From: CAZYJD01 sp964647785
GTDB taxonomy: Bacteria; Bacteroidota; Bacteroidia; NS11-12g; UBA9320
Direction: 5' to 3'
NCBI GenBank assembly: GCA_964647785.1
Contig: CAZYJD010000006.1
Location: 1-49,307 of the forward strand
DNA length: 49,307 bases
The position numbers and the translations under genes are program-made. The notes beneath the pieces were generated by a model. That model saw nothing but the letters and a program-made list of their open reading frames with translations, was not told the DNA's origin and searched no databases. Below, in pieces: positions 33,269 through 41,496 of this stretch (position 1 is the stretch's first letter; each line of letters opens with the position of its first letter).

Positions 33269-34780
33269 ATGAACACAAATTCCGGTAAAATTACACAGAT
33301 CATCGGCCCAGTTGTGGACGTGATTTTCGATCAGGAGGGTGCCAGCCTTCCCGAAATTTACAACTGTCTGGAGGTGACCAAAGACGAAGGCAACAAGTTA
33401 ATCCTCGAAGTGCAGCAGCACCTTGGCGATAACACCGTTCGTACCGTATCGATGGACTCAACAGATGGTCTTGTACGCGGAATGGAAGCCAGAGATACTG
33501 GCGCGCCCATAAAAATGCCTGTTGGTGATGCCATTCGGGGCAGGTTGTTCAATGTTGTTGGCGAAAGCATTGACGGTATTGGTGAGCTGGACAATTCAAA
33601 CGGTCGTGCCATTCACCAACCAGCGCCGGCTTACGAAAACCTCTCCACTTCTTCAGAGCCCCTTTATACTGGTATCAAAGTAATCGACCTTCTTGAGCCA
33701 TATGCAAAAGGAGGTAAGATTGGATTGTTTGGTGGAGCCGGAGTAGGAAAGACCGTATTGATTCAGGAATTGATCAACAACATTGCCAAGGCTTATGATG
33801 GGGTATCGGTATTTGCCGGAGTAGGAGAAAGAACGCGTGAAGGAAATGACCTGATGCGTGAGATGCTTGAATCAGGCATCATCGATTATGGTGAAGACTT
33901 TATGAAGTCGATGGAAGAAGGTGGTTGGGATTTGAGCAAAGTTGATACCGAAAAACTTAAAAACTCCAAGGCAACATTTGTTTTCGGACAGATGAACGAA
34001 CCTCCCGGAGCTCGCGCCCGTGTAGCCCTGAGCGGACTTTCAGTTGCAGAATATTACCGCGATGGCGATGAGCAGTCAGGTGGAAGGGACATCCTCTTCT
34101 TCGTTGACAATATTTTCCGTTTTACCCAAGCAGGTTCTGAAGTATCGGCCCTCTTGGGACGTATGCCATCAGCGGTGGGTTACCAGCCAACCTTGGCCAC
34201 TGAGATGGGTGCCATGCAAGAGCGTATTACCAGTACCAACAGAGGGTCTATCACCTCGGTACAGGCGGTATATGTACCTGCGGATGACCTTACTGACCCC
34301 GCACCGGCAACCACCTTCGCTCACTTAGATGCCACCACGGTATTGAGCCGTCAGATTGCCGCCTTGGGGATCTATCCTGCGGTGGATCCTTTGGACTCCA
34401 CTTCGCGTATCCTCACCCGTGAGATCGTTGGAGATGCACACTACAATACCGCCCAGCGTGTGAAAGAGTTGCTCCAGCGCTACAAAGAACTTCAAGATAT
34501 CATTGCCATTCTTGGTATGGATGAATTGAGTGAAGAAGATAAGCAGGTGGTGCACCGTGCGCGTCGTGTTCAGCGTTTCCTCTCGCAGCCATTCCACGTT
34601 GCAGAGCAGTTCACCGGTATTCCCGGAGTATTGGTAGATATCAACGAAACCATCAAAGGCTTTAACATGATCATGGACGGTGAAGTGGATCAATATCCTG
34701 AAGCTGCATTCAACCTGAAGGGAACCATTGAAGAGGTGATTGAAGCCGGTGAAAAGATGTTAAAAGAAGCCAACGCCTAA
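33269..34780 (+). CDS. atpD: ATP synthase F1 subunit beta
   Basis: AtpD is the catalytic subunit of F1 ATP synthase on the inner face of the membrane. The 503-residue protein has the Walker A motif GGAGVGKT near residue 156, GERTREGNDL, and the catalytic-site segment ILFFVDNIFRFTQAGSEVSALLGRMPSAVGYQPTLA (here quoted in part as VDNIFRFTQAGSEVSALLGR). An insertion of about 30 residues (DYGEDFMKSMEEGGWDLSKV and on) between the GERTREGNDL region and FGQMNEPPGAR is a known mark of Bacteroidota beta subunits. Only atpC follows; the other ATP synthase genes are elsewhere, as is usual in this phylum. Confidence 0.98.
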   Translation: MNTNSGKITQIIGPVVDVIFDQEGASLPEIYNCLEVTKDEGNKLILEVQQHLGDNTVRTVSMDSTDGLVRGMEARDTGAPIKMPVGDAIRGRLFNVVGESIDGIGELDNSNGRAIHQPAPAYENLSTSSEPLYTGIKVIDLLEPYAKGGKIGLFGGAGVGKTVLIQELINNIAKAYDGVSVFAGVGERTREGNDLMREMLESGIIDYGEDFMKSMEEGGWDLSKVDTEKLKNSKATFVFGQMNEPPGARARVALSGLSVAEYYRDGDEQSGGRDILFFVDNIFRFTQAGSEVSALLGRMPSAVGYQPTLATEMGAMQERITSTNRGSITSVQAVYVPADDLTDPAPATTFAHLDATTVLSRQIAALGIYPAVDPLDSTSRILTREIVGDAHYNTAQRVKELLQRYKELQDIIAILGMDELSEEDKQVVHRARRVQRFLSQPFHVAEQFTGIPGVLVDINETIKGFNMIMDGEVDQYPEAAFNLKGTIEEVIEAGEKMLKEANA

Positions 34781-34789
34781 GCAGTCATT

Positions 34790-35020
34790 ATGTACGTTGA
34801 AATTGTAACCCCGTCGAAAACCATCTTTGAAGGTGAAGCGGTTTCAGTGAAGTTTCCAGGCAAAGGAGGCAAATTTGAAACCCTGAACAACCACGCTCCC
34901 ATCATTTCAGCACTGGAGAAAGGAACCATCACCGTAAGTACGGCTGAAGGTGCCCAGCATTTTGAAATACAAGGGGGCATAGTCGAGGTGCTCAACAATA
35001 AGATCATCGTACTGGCTTAA
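34790..35020 (+). CDS. atpC: ATP synthase F1 subunit epsilon, short form
   Basis: The epsilon subunit joins the central stalk to the c-ring. This 76-residue protein holds only the N-terminal beta-sandwich (VEIVTPSKTIFEGEAVSVKFPG, FETLNNHAPIISALEKG, IQGGIVEVLNNKIIVLA). The C-terminal pair of helices of E. coli epsilon (about 139 residues), which inhibits ATP hydrolysis, is absent. Short epsilon proteins are common in Bacteroidota. It starts 9 bases after atpD and is followed by a terminator. Confidence 0.93.
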   Translation: MYVEIVTPSKTIFEGEAVSVKFPGKGGKFETLNNHAPIISALEKGTITVSTAEGAQHFEIQGGIVEVLNNKIIVLA

Positions 35021-35046
35021 TCAGCCAAAAGCCAAATACAAAGAAT

Positions 35047-35072
35047 AAAGCCCGCCATTCAGCGGGCTTTTT
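35047..35072. terminator. Intrinsic terminator after atpC
   Basis: AAAGCCCGC and GCGGGCTTT form a 9-bp stem with the loop CATTCA, followed by TT. It sits between the convergent atpC and glycosyltransferase genes and can act on both strands. Confidence 0.88.
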
Positions 35073-35120
35073 GTTTATGCAACATTGAACCTTCCTTTTG
35101 TGGAAGACCAATATCTTGGT

Positions 35121-36164
35121 TCAGAAGCGTGCTGCCCGGAGTCTTCTTCCCATTGAATTGACCGCACTGCTGGAATACTGAATGTAATCTTCAAGGATGA
35201 TGTTCACCAACACAGGTGCCTGAGCGGTGTAATACACATTGATGTAATGGGCCGAGGCAAGCCATGCTCTCATTTGCCGCGCCGCCTGCTCATCCAGCTG
35301 CTGCACCACAGGCACTCCTAATTGTTTTAAACTGAAGGCGTTGCACTGTTGCTCGTATTGCATTTTCATGGGCAGAACAATGAGCTTCTTTTGCAGGTAA
35401 ATGGCCTCGGTGGTAAGGCCGAAACCCGCATTGCAAAACACGCCATTGGCATCAGACAATGTTTGGATGAACAATTGTTCGGATATGGGGTGGATTTGAA
35501 TGTTTTGTACGCGGTAAGCCTTCGATGATTTCTTGCTGAAAACCACCCAATTGGTGCTTTCAAATTGACTGAGAAAAGCTATGATTCTTTCATCAGAAAA
35601 ACTGGGCAGATAAACCAAATAATGACCGCTCATTTGCGGTTCCAATTCCCTGATTTCTTTGCGGATGATGGGTTTGAAAACACTTTCATGTCGAGATGTA
35701 TAATGCAGGCCGTAGTGAAACTTGGCAGGTGCGTAATGTCTTATCACCAGTTTGCCAAGTAAATCAAGACTTGTCGGTTTCGCCACCCAGGGAGAACGCA
35801 AGGCGTATTGATTGCCAATGCCCACAGAATACTTCCCTTGCAGCAATGCCGCCCAGGCACTGATGGGCTCAAAGTCTGTGATTACAATGTCATAGGACTC
35901 TAAATTGAGTGAGCGCATTTCAGCCAAGAAACGCCCAAGGTGGTTGTTCTTCAGCGTTCTTACAAGATCAATTCCTCCCTTATTCCCAAAATAAAAACCA
36001 AATCCATCGAATTGGTATTTCAAATCAAAGGGGAGGCTGAGTTCCGTTTGGTTGCCGCTTACGAGCACGTCCACTTCAACCTTTTTGCGCAACTCAGGAA
36101 TGATTTCTCGAGCCCTTGTTAGATGTCCGTTACCGGTGGCTTGTATGCCATACAACACCTTCAT
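35121..36164 (-). CDS. Glycosyltransferase, MJ1255 family
   Basis: This 347-residue cytoplasmic protein has the GT-B fold of the MJ1255-type family. The family pattern is a glycine-rich N-terminus (VLYGIQATGNGHLTRAREII), a middle VYLPSF strand and the C-terminal donor-binding region NAGFGLTTEAIYLQKKLIVLP. The donor and acceptor are unknown; a role in envelope polysaccharide or glycolipid synthesis is likely. Its ATG shares one base with the stop of the LpxH-like gene (TGATG), so the two are translated together. Confidence 0.82.
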   Translation of the reverse strand: MKVLYGIQATGNGHLTRAREIIPELRKKVEVDVLVSGNQTELSLPFDLKYQFDGFGFYFGNKGGIDLVRTLKNNHLGRFLAEMRSLNLESYDIVITDFEPISAWAALLQGKYSVGIGNQYALRSPWVAKPTSLDLLGKLVIRHYAPAKFHYGLHYTSRHESVFKPIIRKEIRELEPQMSGHYLVYLPSFSDERIIAFLSQFESTNWVVFSKKSSKAYRVQNIQIHPISEQLFIQTLSDANGVFCNAGFGLTTEAIYLQKKLIVLPMKMQYEQQCNAFSLKQLGVPVVQQLDEQAARQMRAWLASAHYINVYYTAQAPVLVNIILEDYIQYSSSAVNSMGRRLRAARF

Positions 36165-37012
36165 CAGGCGGCCGTGGTCATATTGAATTCCATCAACAAT
36201 TGCATGAACAGCTCTTTGTGATCGAGCAGTTCTTCTTCCTGTATACTGCTGAGTTTATTGCGATCGAAATGTTCGAAGAAAGAAAACAAATGCCAGGCGC
36301 CCTGATCATATTCCAGGGCGGTGAGATTTTCCACCCAATCGCCGCTGTTCAGATATTGTACTTGCCCTTTTTTGGTTAGTATGGTACGCATTTCCGGTGC
36401 ATGTATGTGTCCGCACAGCACTTGATGATAGCCATTTTCGACAGCCAGTTCAGCGCAGATTCCCTCAAAGTCATTGATGTATTTAACGGCGCTTTTCACG
36501 CTGTTCTTGATTTTCTTGGAGATGGATATTTTGTCCCTGCCTATGCCCTCAAGAAATTTATTCACAGCGGTATTCAGCCTTATAAGCAGATCGTAACCCA
36601 CTGATCCCAATCGGGTAAGCCACTTGGAATATTGCATGGTTACATCAAAAACATCTCCGTGAAAAATCCACATTTTCTTCCCGTCCATTTCCAGCACCTT
36701 TTTGTTGAGGATTTGGATGCCTCCAATTTTTGAGCCTGCAAATTTTCGCAGCATTTCATCGTGGTTTCCAGTGATGTAGATGACCTCAACCCCATTGATG
36801 GCCATGTTCACTATTTCCTTGATCACGCGCATATGGCTTTTGGGCCAGTAGCTCTTTCTAAACTGCCAGATATCGATGATATCACCATTCAGGATGAGTG
36901 TCTTTGGCCGAATGGATTTCAGATATGCACAGAGTTCATTGGCATGACAACCGTGGGTGCCCAGATGTACATCGGAAATCACCACCATTTCCAGAGCCCT
37001 TTTATTTTCCAT
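36164..37012 (-). CDS. Metallophosphoesterase, UDP-2,3-diacylglucosamine diphosphatase-like (LpxH-like)
   Basis: This 282-residue calcineurin-type phosphoesterase has all the metal-binding motifs: SDVHLG (residues 13-18), LNGDIIDIW, ITGNHDEML, FHGDVFD and LCGHIHAPEM. The pattern matches LpxH-like enzymes, which cleave UDP-2,3-diacylglucosamine in lipid A synthesis, but it is somewhat longer than E. coli LpxH (240). It could instead act on another phospholipid or glycolipid. It heads a two-gene operon with the MJ1255-type glycosyltransferase. Confidence 0.84.
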   Translation of the reverse strand: MENKRALEMVVISDVHLGTHGCHANELCAYLKSIRPKTLILNGDIIDIWQFRKSYWPKSHMRVIKEIVNMAINGVEVIYITGNHDEMLRKFAGSKIGGIQILNKKVLEMDGKKMWIFHGDVFDVTMQYSKWLTRLGSVGYDLLIRLNTAVNKFLEGIGRDKISISKKIKNSVKSAVKYINDFEGICAELAVENGYHQVLCGHIHAPEMRTILTKKGQVQYLNSGDWVENLTALEYDQGAWHLFSFFEHFDRNKLSSIQEEELLDHKELFMQLLMEFNMTTAA

Positions 37013-37172
37013 AGTGCGCTTATTTACAACACAAGAGATTCAGCGAGACATGTGGGCTAAACACCAAGGAATGGTTTAAACCTACACAGCACTGCTTGAT
37101 CTTGTACAAAGGAATAGCCGCACTATTAAGGACTGATTAAATTCTGTTTACGGAATGATGAATGTACACATA

Positions 37173-37196
37173 TACAGCAAGAAGTTGTTTGCTGTA
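37173..37196 (-). terminator. Weak hairpin after the mannosyltransferase-like gene
   Basis: TACAGCAA and TTGCTGTA form an 8-bp stem with an 8-base loop, 4 bases beyond the end of the gene at 37201. No good U-tract follows, so it may be a weak terminator or an mRNA 3-prime-end structure. Confidence 0.35.
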
Positions 37197-37200
37197 CTGA

Positions 37201-37947
37201 TCAGTTGGTGGATTTGCGACCAAAAGACTTTCGGTTGAACAGGCTGCGCAACTTCAGTTGCAGCACCCCAAAGAGGGCTTCCTTGATGATACCCGAAGAC
37301 ATTTTGCTGCTTCCACGGGTGCGATCGGTGAAAATGATCGGGATTTCTTTGAGTTTAAAACCGGCCTGTACAGCTGTGAATTTCATTTCTATTTGAAAGG
37401 CGTAACCTTTGAAACGGATGCCATCCAAATTGATGGTCTCCAGCACTTGCCGGCGAAAACAAACGAATCCGGCGGTGGTATCCATCACTTTCATGCTGGT
37501 AATCATGCGCACATAAAACGAAGCAAAATAACTCAAAAGCACCCTTCCCATGGGCCAGTTCACCACGTTCACCAGGTTGTCGACATAGCGCGAACCCACC
37601 ACCACATCTGCCTCAGAAGCAGCATCCAATAGCCTCAATAGATCTTTTGGGTTGTGTGAGAAATCGCAATCCATTTCAAAAATAAAATCATAATCGCGCT
37701 CCAGACACCACTTAAAACCTGCAATATATGCAGTACCCAGGCCCAGTTTTCCTTTGCGCTCTAGCAGATGAAGACGACCATCAGAAGATGGCATGCGCTT
37801 CTTCACCACATCAGCCGTTCCATCCGGACTTCCATCATCAATGATGAGCACATCAAAGGGAACCGACAAATCGAAGACCGCATCGAGCATCAGACCGATG
37901 TTTTCGATCTCGTTATACGTAGGTATGATTACAATGTTGCGGCTCAC
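37201..37947 (-). CDS. Polyprenol monophosphomannose synthase-like glycosyltransferase (GT2)
   Basis: This 248-residue GT-A enzyme is likely to transfer mannose (or a related sugar) from its GDP donor to polyprenyl phosphate. Motifs are VIIPTYNEIENI, LIIDDGSPDGTADVV, LGLGTAYIAGFKWCL, the metal-binding EMDCDFSHNPKDL, VVGSRYVD and YAFQIEMKF. There is no C-terminal membrane domain, as in the short dolichol-phosphate mannose synthases. The start codon is GTG; an in-frame stop lies just upstream and no ATG is available. Related proteins are often attached to protein or lipid glycosylation pathways. Confidence 0.88.
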   Translation of the reverse strand: MSRNIVIIPTYNEIENIGLMLDAVFDLSVPFDVLIIDDGSPDGTADVVKKRMPSSDGRLHLLERKGKLGLGTAYIAGFKWCLERDYDFIFEMDCDFSHNPKDLLRLLDAASEADVVVGSRYVDNLVNVVNWPMGRVLLSYFASFYVRMITSMKVMDTTAGFVCFRRQVLETINLDGIRFKGYAFQIEMKFTAVQAGFKLKEIPIIFTDRTRGSSKMSSGIIKEALFGVLQLKLRSLFNRKSFGRKSTN

Positions 37948-38076
37948 GATTGTCTACAATTGAAACATCAATAAGAGCAAAGATGCTCTTTTCTAATGAT
38001 ATTTTTCACCTCGCCATCGATCGGGTAAATGCCCGTCACCCAAGAAAATAAGAGAAGGATGGTCCGGATAATTGCA

Positions 38077-38733
38077 TTAAGAATTGCTTTTCCGGTGATC
38101 CTGAAGAAATTTCTCCAGACCAATATCGGTCAATGGATGGTTGAGCAACCCGAGTATAGAGTTCAATGGGCAGGTACAGACATCAGCACCCATTTCAGCA
38201 CACTTCACGATGTGCAAAGGATTTCTAATGCTTGCTGCCAGCACTTCGGTAGCAAAGCCGTGCATGCTATAGATTTGAACAATCTGGGCAATCAACTCCA
38301 TGCCATCCCAATTCATATCATCGATGCGACCAATGAAAGGTGAAACATATGAGGCCCCTGCCTTTGCAGCGAGTATGGCCTGACCGGCAGAAAAAACGAG
38401 GGTGCAATTGGTGCGGATACCATTGTCGCTGAACCACTTTAATGCTTTCACCCCATCTTTAATCATGGGCACCTTCACCACAATTTTATCGTCAATGGCA
38501 GCCAATTCTTTACCTTCGGCGATCATTCCTTCAAAATCAGTGCTAATTACTTCCGCACTTACATCTCCATCCACGATGTTGCAGATATCGGCATAATGTT
38601 TCAGAATGTTTTGTCTTCCGGAGATGCCTTCCTTGGCCATGAGCGAGGGATTGGTGGTTACGCCATCCAACACGCCTAGTTCGTGGGCTTCCCTGATTTG
38701 ATCGAGATTTGCGGTGTCAATAAAAAATTTCAT
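38077..38733 (-). CDS. fsa: Fructose-6-phosphate aldolase / small transaldolase
   Basis: This 218-residue TIM barrel is of the short transaldolase/FSA family. It forms a Schiff base through Lys87 in IVVKVPM. Other hallmarks are KFFIDTANLDQI at the start, GVTTNPSL, TNCTLVFSAGQAILAAKAGASYVSPF (the family signature) and ASIRNPLHI. Members act either as transaldolase (pentose phosphate pathway) or as fructose-6-phosphate aldolase, which cannot be told apart safely by eye. It has its own -7 box at 38753-38760. Confidence 0.92.
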   Translation of the reverse strand: MKFFIDTANLDQIREAHELGVLDGVTTNPSLMAKEGISGRQNILKHYADICNIVDGDVSAEVISTDFEGMIAEGKELAAIDDKIVVKVPMIKDGVKALKWFSDNGIRTNCTLVFSAGQAILAAKAGASYVSPFIGRIDDMNWDGMELIAQIVQIYSMHGFATEVLAASIRNPLHIVKCAEMGADVCTCPLNSILGLLNHPLTDIGLEKFLQDHRKSNS

Positions 38734-38752
38734 GAGGCTTTTGATTTGGCTG

Positions 38753-38760
38753 CAAAGCTA
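38753..38760 (-). promoter_or_regulatory. -7 box (TAGCTTTG) of fsa
   Basis: TAGCTTTG on the minus strand matches TAnnTTTG and lies 19 bases before the fsa ATG at 38733, giving a short leader. No clear -33 is seen. Confidence 0.5.
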
Positions 38761-38843
38761 AACCTGTACGGCCAATTTTCATCCTTTAGTTATTAACGAT
38801 GATGCAGAAAGAAACGCTTCTTGGTGCGGGCTTGCACGGGAAT

Positions 38844-38932
38844 AAAAAAAAGCCGGCATCGCACCGCTACAACCCCCTACCCTTGCTACCTTCCGGTCCT
38901 GGGGGAGTTCAGGGGGAGCTGGTCGTGCCGGC
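38844..38932 (-). ncRNA. ffs: Small signal recognition particle RNA (4.5S type) with terminator
   Basis: On the minus strand the conserved SRP core GGACCGGAAGGTAGCAAGG lies inside a long hairpin. The RNA body runs from GCCGGCA (38926-38932) to the matching TGCCGGC (38852-38858), about 81 nt, with CCCCC/GGGGG helices between them. The closing stem is followed by eight T (38844-38851), which act as terminator. It pairs with the protein Ffh to target membrane proteins. The strand is set by the GGAAG motif, the terminator and the upstream promoter. Confidence 0.93.
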
Positions 38933-38936
38933 GGTG

Positions 38937-38966
38937 CAAAAGTAATATTTAAACCCTGCTTACAAA
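38937..38966 (-). promoter_or_regulatory. Full promoter of the SRP RNA
   Basis: On the minus strand TTTG (38963-38966) is followed after 18 bases by TACTTTTG (38937-38944), an exact match to the Bacteroidota promoter TTTG-N17-23-TAnnTTTG. The RNA begins about 5 bases later. It is the best complete promoter in the window. Confidence 0.8.
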
Positions 38967-39068
38967 AAGAACATTGCGAAGGAAAATTCATGCACAAGCT
39001 ACATTGGCTATGCATCAATTGTTGGAGGCATTGGATGAACCCAAATGACCATTATCTTCTATGCTGGC

Positions 39069-40055
39069 TTATTCTTTGATGAGCAGATGACGTCCTTGTG
39101 CGGAATGATTGCGCAGTTCCACCACATAAAGGCCCGAAGGAAGCCCTGATATCTCCACCAATTGCTCCTTGCCATAATGCTGAGAGTGACACAATCTACC
39201 ATCCATGCCATAAATATTCAGCTGGGCATTGTTCAACAAAGCCAATTCATGGGATCTGATTCGGAAGTAGTTGCCTGCAGGCTGCGGATATAGACCAAAT
39301 GATAAGGTAGAGTGTTCTTCCATACCGGCAAGGGGTTCTGCTACTTTAAACGTATACAATGTGCTATCTGAAGGAATGCCGCTAAGAAAGGTATCAGCCT
39401 CTATTTCATGAATGGTTGGTGCGGAGGGCCTGCCTGCAAGGGTGGTCCCAAAGAAGGTGTTTGCCCCACCTTCTCCTTCGCCCAGGTAAACACTGTAGCC
39501 GGGATAACCTTCCAAACTCAAGGCAGCTCTTTTCACCATATGTTCACCGTAGTGAATTTTCACTTGTTGCATGGCTTCATCCAATATGATTTTAAAATTG
39601 CCATAATCCTCCGTAACATTCATGTGATACCACTCGCCGTAAAAACCATGGTTTCTCCATTCGATGGTTAAAATGCGCTCTCGGGGCTGCCCGGTTAAAC
39701 TGTATCGGATGGGCGAAATGGATGTGGGGGTTCCATAACCACGGTCGCAAAGGTTGAGGAAAGCCGCATCCACCACAAAAAAATCATTGAATGATTCACC
39801 TGTATCTCCTAGAATAACATACCCGCCATCAATGGTGATGAATGAGTAGCTGTTTTTTCCCATTCTAAAGGGTGTTGAAAATTCAATGGGATCCAGCTCT
39901 TCGGAAGGATCCTGCCATGGTGAAATCATGCTATACATGGTGGCGCCTATCAATGTATCATAAGGCACTTGGCTCACCTGCAAATTGTACATCTGAGCGT
40001 TCACCTGCGTGCTGAAAAGAATGAGTGAGAATAGACTGGTAATTATTTTTTTCAT
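39069..40055 (-). CDS. Secreted protein with C-terminal T9SS sorting domain
   Basis: This 328-residue protein has a signal peptide ending QVNAQ. A central domain of unknown function follows, with a globular beta-rich pattern (FSTPFRMGKNSYSFITIDGGYVIL, quoted here as NSYSFITIDGGYVIL). It ends with a type A sorting domain of about 75 residues: LYPQPAGNYFRI, AQLNIYGMDGRL and LPSGLYVVELRN. It should be exported by the T9SS encoded near the start of the window. It lies 16 bases after mpl and may be co-transcribed with it. The cargo function is unknown. Confidence 0.83.
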   Translation of the reverse strand: MKKIITSLFSLILFSTQVNAQMYNLQVSQVPYDTLIGATMYSMISPWQDPSEELDPIEFSTPFRMGKNSYSFITIDGGYVILGDTGESFNDFFVVDAAFLNLCDRGYGTPTSISPIRYSLTGQPRERILTIEWRNHGFYGEWYHMNVTEDYGNFKIILDEAMQQVKIHYGEHMVKRAALSLEGYPGYSVYLGEGEGGANTFFGTTLAGRPSAPTIHEIEADTFLSGIPSDSTLYTFKVAEPLAGMEEHSTLSFGLYPQPAGNYFRIRSHELALLNNAQLNIYGMDGRLCHSQHYGKEQLVEISGLPSGLYVVELRNHSAQGRHLLIKE

Positions 40056-40071
40056 AAGAATTTATTTGGTT

Positions 40072-41439
40072 TCAAGACCGTTGCCCTTTTTCATTCGTTG
40101 CATCCGTAAGACCGAAAACATTGGCTTGCATGCCTCCAAAGTTGCCCGAACTCATCAGCAGCAGCACCGCAGGCGGACGCAGGGCTTTTTGAATAGCCGA
40201 CTGCAGCGCATCTCTCTTTCCGAGCACCTCAACCCCTTCACCGAAGGCTTGCTGAATGCGATCTGAGCTCAACACGGGCATGCGCTTCATTTCAAAAACA
40301 TGCGGATCACAATACACCCAAGCCTTATCGGCCGGTGTAAGACTGTCTTTGTAAGCGTCAATAAAATCATCTTTCAGGCTGCTGAAGGTGTGCAATTCAA
40401 AAGCGGCCACAAAAAGCCGGTCGGGGTATTGTTCGCGCACAGCCAGCGTGGTGGCTTTCACCTTGCTTGGTGCATGGGCAAAATCGCGGAAGATGACCAG
40501 CTTTTCGGTTTCATATACTTTTTCCAGTCGTTTTCCGGCGCCCTCAAAGGTTGATGCTGATCGGGCGAAATCGAGATCGCTGATGCCAAGCGCGGCACAC
40601 ACCAATTTGGCCGCCTGTAGGTTTTGCAAGTTATGTGCACCAAAAACACGAAGTGGGAACATTTCTTTTTTTACGTTGATGGACAGCTCTTCGCCGTTTC
40701 GTTGGTGCTCCATGGTGTCGTAGGTGTACCATTTGCCGTTTGCAGCGTGCTCCAATCTTGGTAATTCTGCCTCGTTTCTATAGACAAACAGCAGGCTATC
40801 TTCCAACATGCCGGAAACAAATTCCAAAAAGGTTTGCAGGTATTCTTCTTCCGTTGGGAAAACATTGATATGATCCCAGGCAATTCCAGTAATTACTGCA
40901 ATATCAGGCTTATACCATAGAAACTTCGATCTCCGATCAATCGGAGAACTGAGGTACTCATCGCCTTCTATTATAGCCAGAGGTGCATCACTCAGGCGAA
41001 CCATGGTATCAAAGCCTTTCAACTGTGCTCCCACCAAATAATCAAAATCAACGCCTTGGTCTTTCAGCACATGCATGATCATGGCTGTGGTGGTTGTTTT
41101 GCCATGGCTGCCGGCAATCACCACCCGTTTTTTATTTCGGCAGTGCTCGGCAAAAAACTCCGGGAACGATTGAATTTTAAGACCCAATTCTTGTGCCTTG
41201 ATTAATTCAGGATTATCCACCCTGGCGTGCATACCCAAAATAACCACATCGAGATCAGGTTGAATGCGGGAGGCATCCCACCCTTCTTTTTCTGGGAGCA
41301 AGCCGGCTTTCTGAATTCGGCTTTTGGCCGGTTCGTAAATTTCGTCATCACTCCCGCTTACCCGGTGTCCGTTGTTCTGAAGTGCCAGAGCAAGATTGTG
41401 CATCACTGCGCCTCCTATGGCGATCAAATGAATGTTCAT
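40072..41439 (-). CDS. mpl: UDP-N-acetylmuramate:L-alanyl-gamma-D-glutamyl-meso-diaminopimelate ligase
   Basis: Mpl attaches recycled murein tripeptide to UDP-MurNAc in the cytoplasm. The 455-residue Mur ligase has an N-terminal Rossmann-like domain (IHLIAIGGAVMHNLALAL), the ATP-binding motif GSHGKTTTT at residues 110-117, EGDEYLSSPIDRRSKF, HINVFPTEEEY and FAHAPSKVKATTLAVR. The EGDEY and DRRSKF motifs distinguish Mpl from MurC. A TAATTTTG box lies 6 bases before the ATG, so its mRNA may be almost leaderless. Confidence 0.93.
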   Translation of the reverse strand: MNIHLIAIGGAVMHNLALALQNNGHRVSGSDDEIYEPAKSRIQKAGLLPEKEGWDASRIQPDLDVVILGMHARVDNPELIKAQELGLKIQSFPEFFAEHCRNKKRVVIAGSHGKTTTTAMIMHVLKDQGVDFDYLVGAQLKGFDTMVRLSDAPLAIIEGDEYLSSPIDRRSKFLWYKPDIAVITGIAWDHINVFPTEEEYLQTFLEFVSGMLEDSLLFVYRNEAELPRLEHAANGKWYTYDTMEHQRNGEELSINVKKEMFPLRVFGAHNLQNLQAAKLVCAALGISDLDFARSASTFEGAGKRLEKVYETEKLVIFRDFAHAPSKVKATTLAVREQYPDRLFVAAFELHTFSSLKDDFIDAYKDSLTPADKAWVYCDPHVFEMKRMPVLSSDRIQQAFGEGVEVLGKRDALQSAIQKALRPPAVLLLMSSGNFGGMQANVFGLTDATNEKGQRS

Positions 41440-41445
41440 TCAATT

Positions 41446-41453
41446 CAAAATTA
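41446..41453 (-). promoter_or_regulatory. -7 box (TAATTTTG) next to the mpl start
   Basis: On the minus strand TAATTTTG matches TAnnTTTG exactly and ends 6 bases before the mpl ATG at 41439. No clear -33 is seen at the usual distance. Confidence 0.5.
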
Positions 41454-41496
41454 ACCATGCTTGGCATAGGAGGAACAGAACCTTATGCACAGGTAT

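Larger units (their letters stand above)
38734..39068. other. Gene-free stretch holding the SRP RNA
   Basis: These 335 bases contain no protein gene. They hold the fsa promoter box, the SRP RNA gene and its promoter. Beyond 38966, up to the end of the T9SS cargo gene, nothing is recognised. An open frame of 79 codons over the RNA is spurious. Confidence 0.8.

Noticed and set aside
38779..39018. Small open frame over the SRP RNA
   Set aside because: The region is explained by the RNA and its promoter; the translation has no similarity to a protein family.
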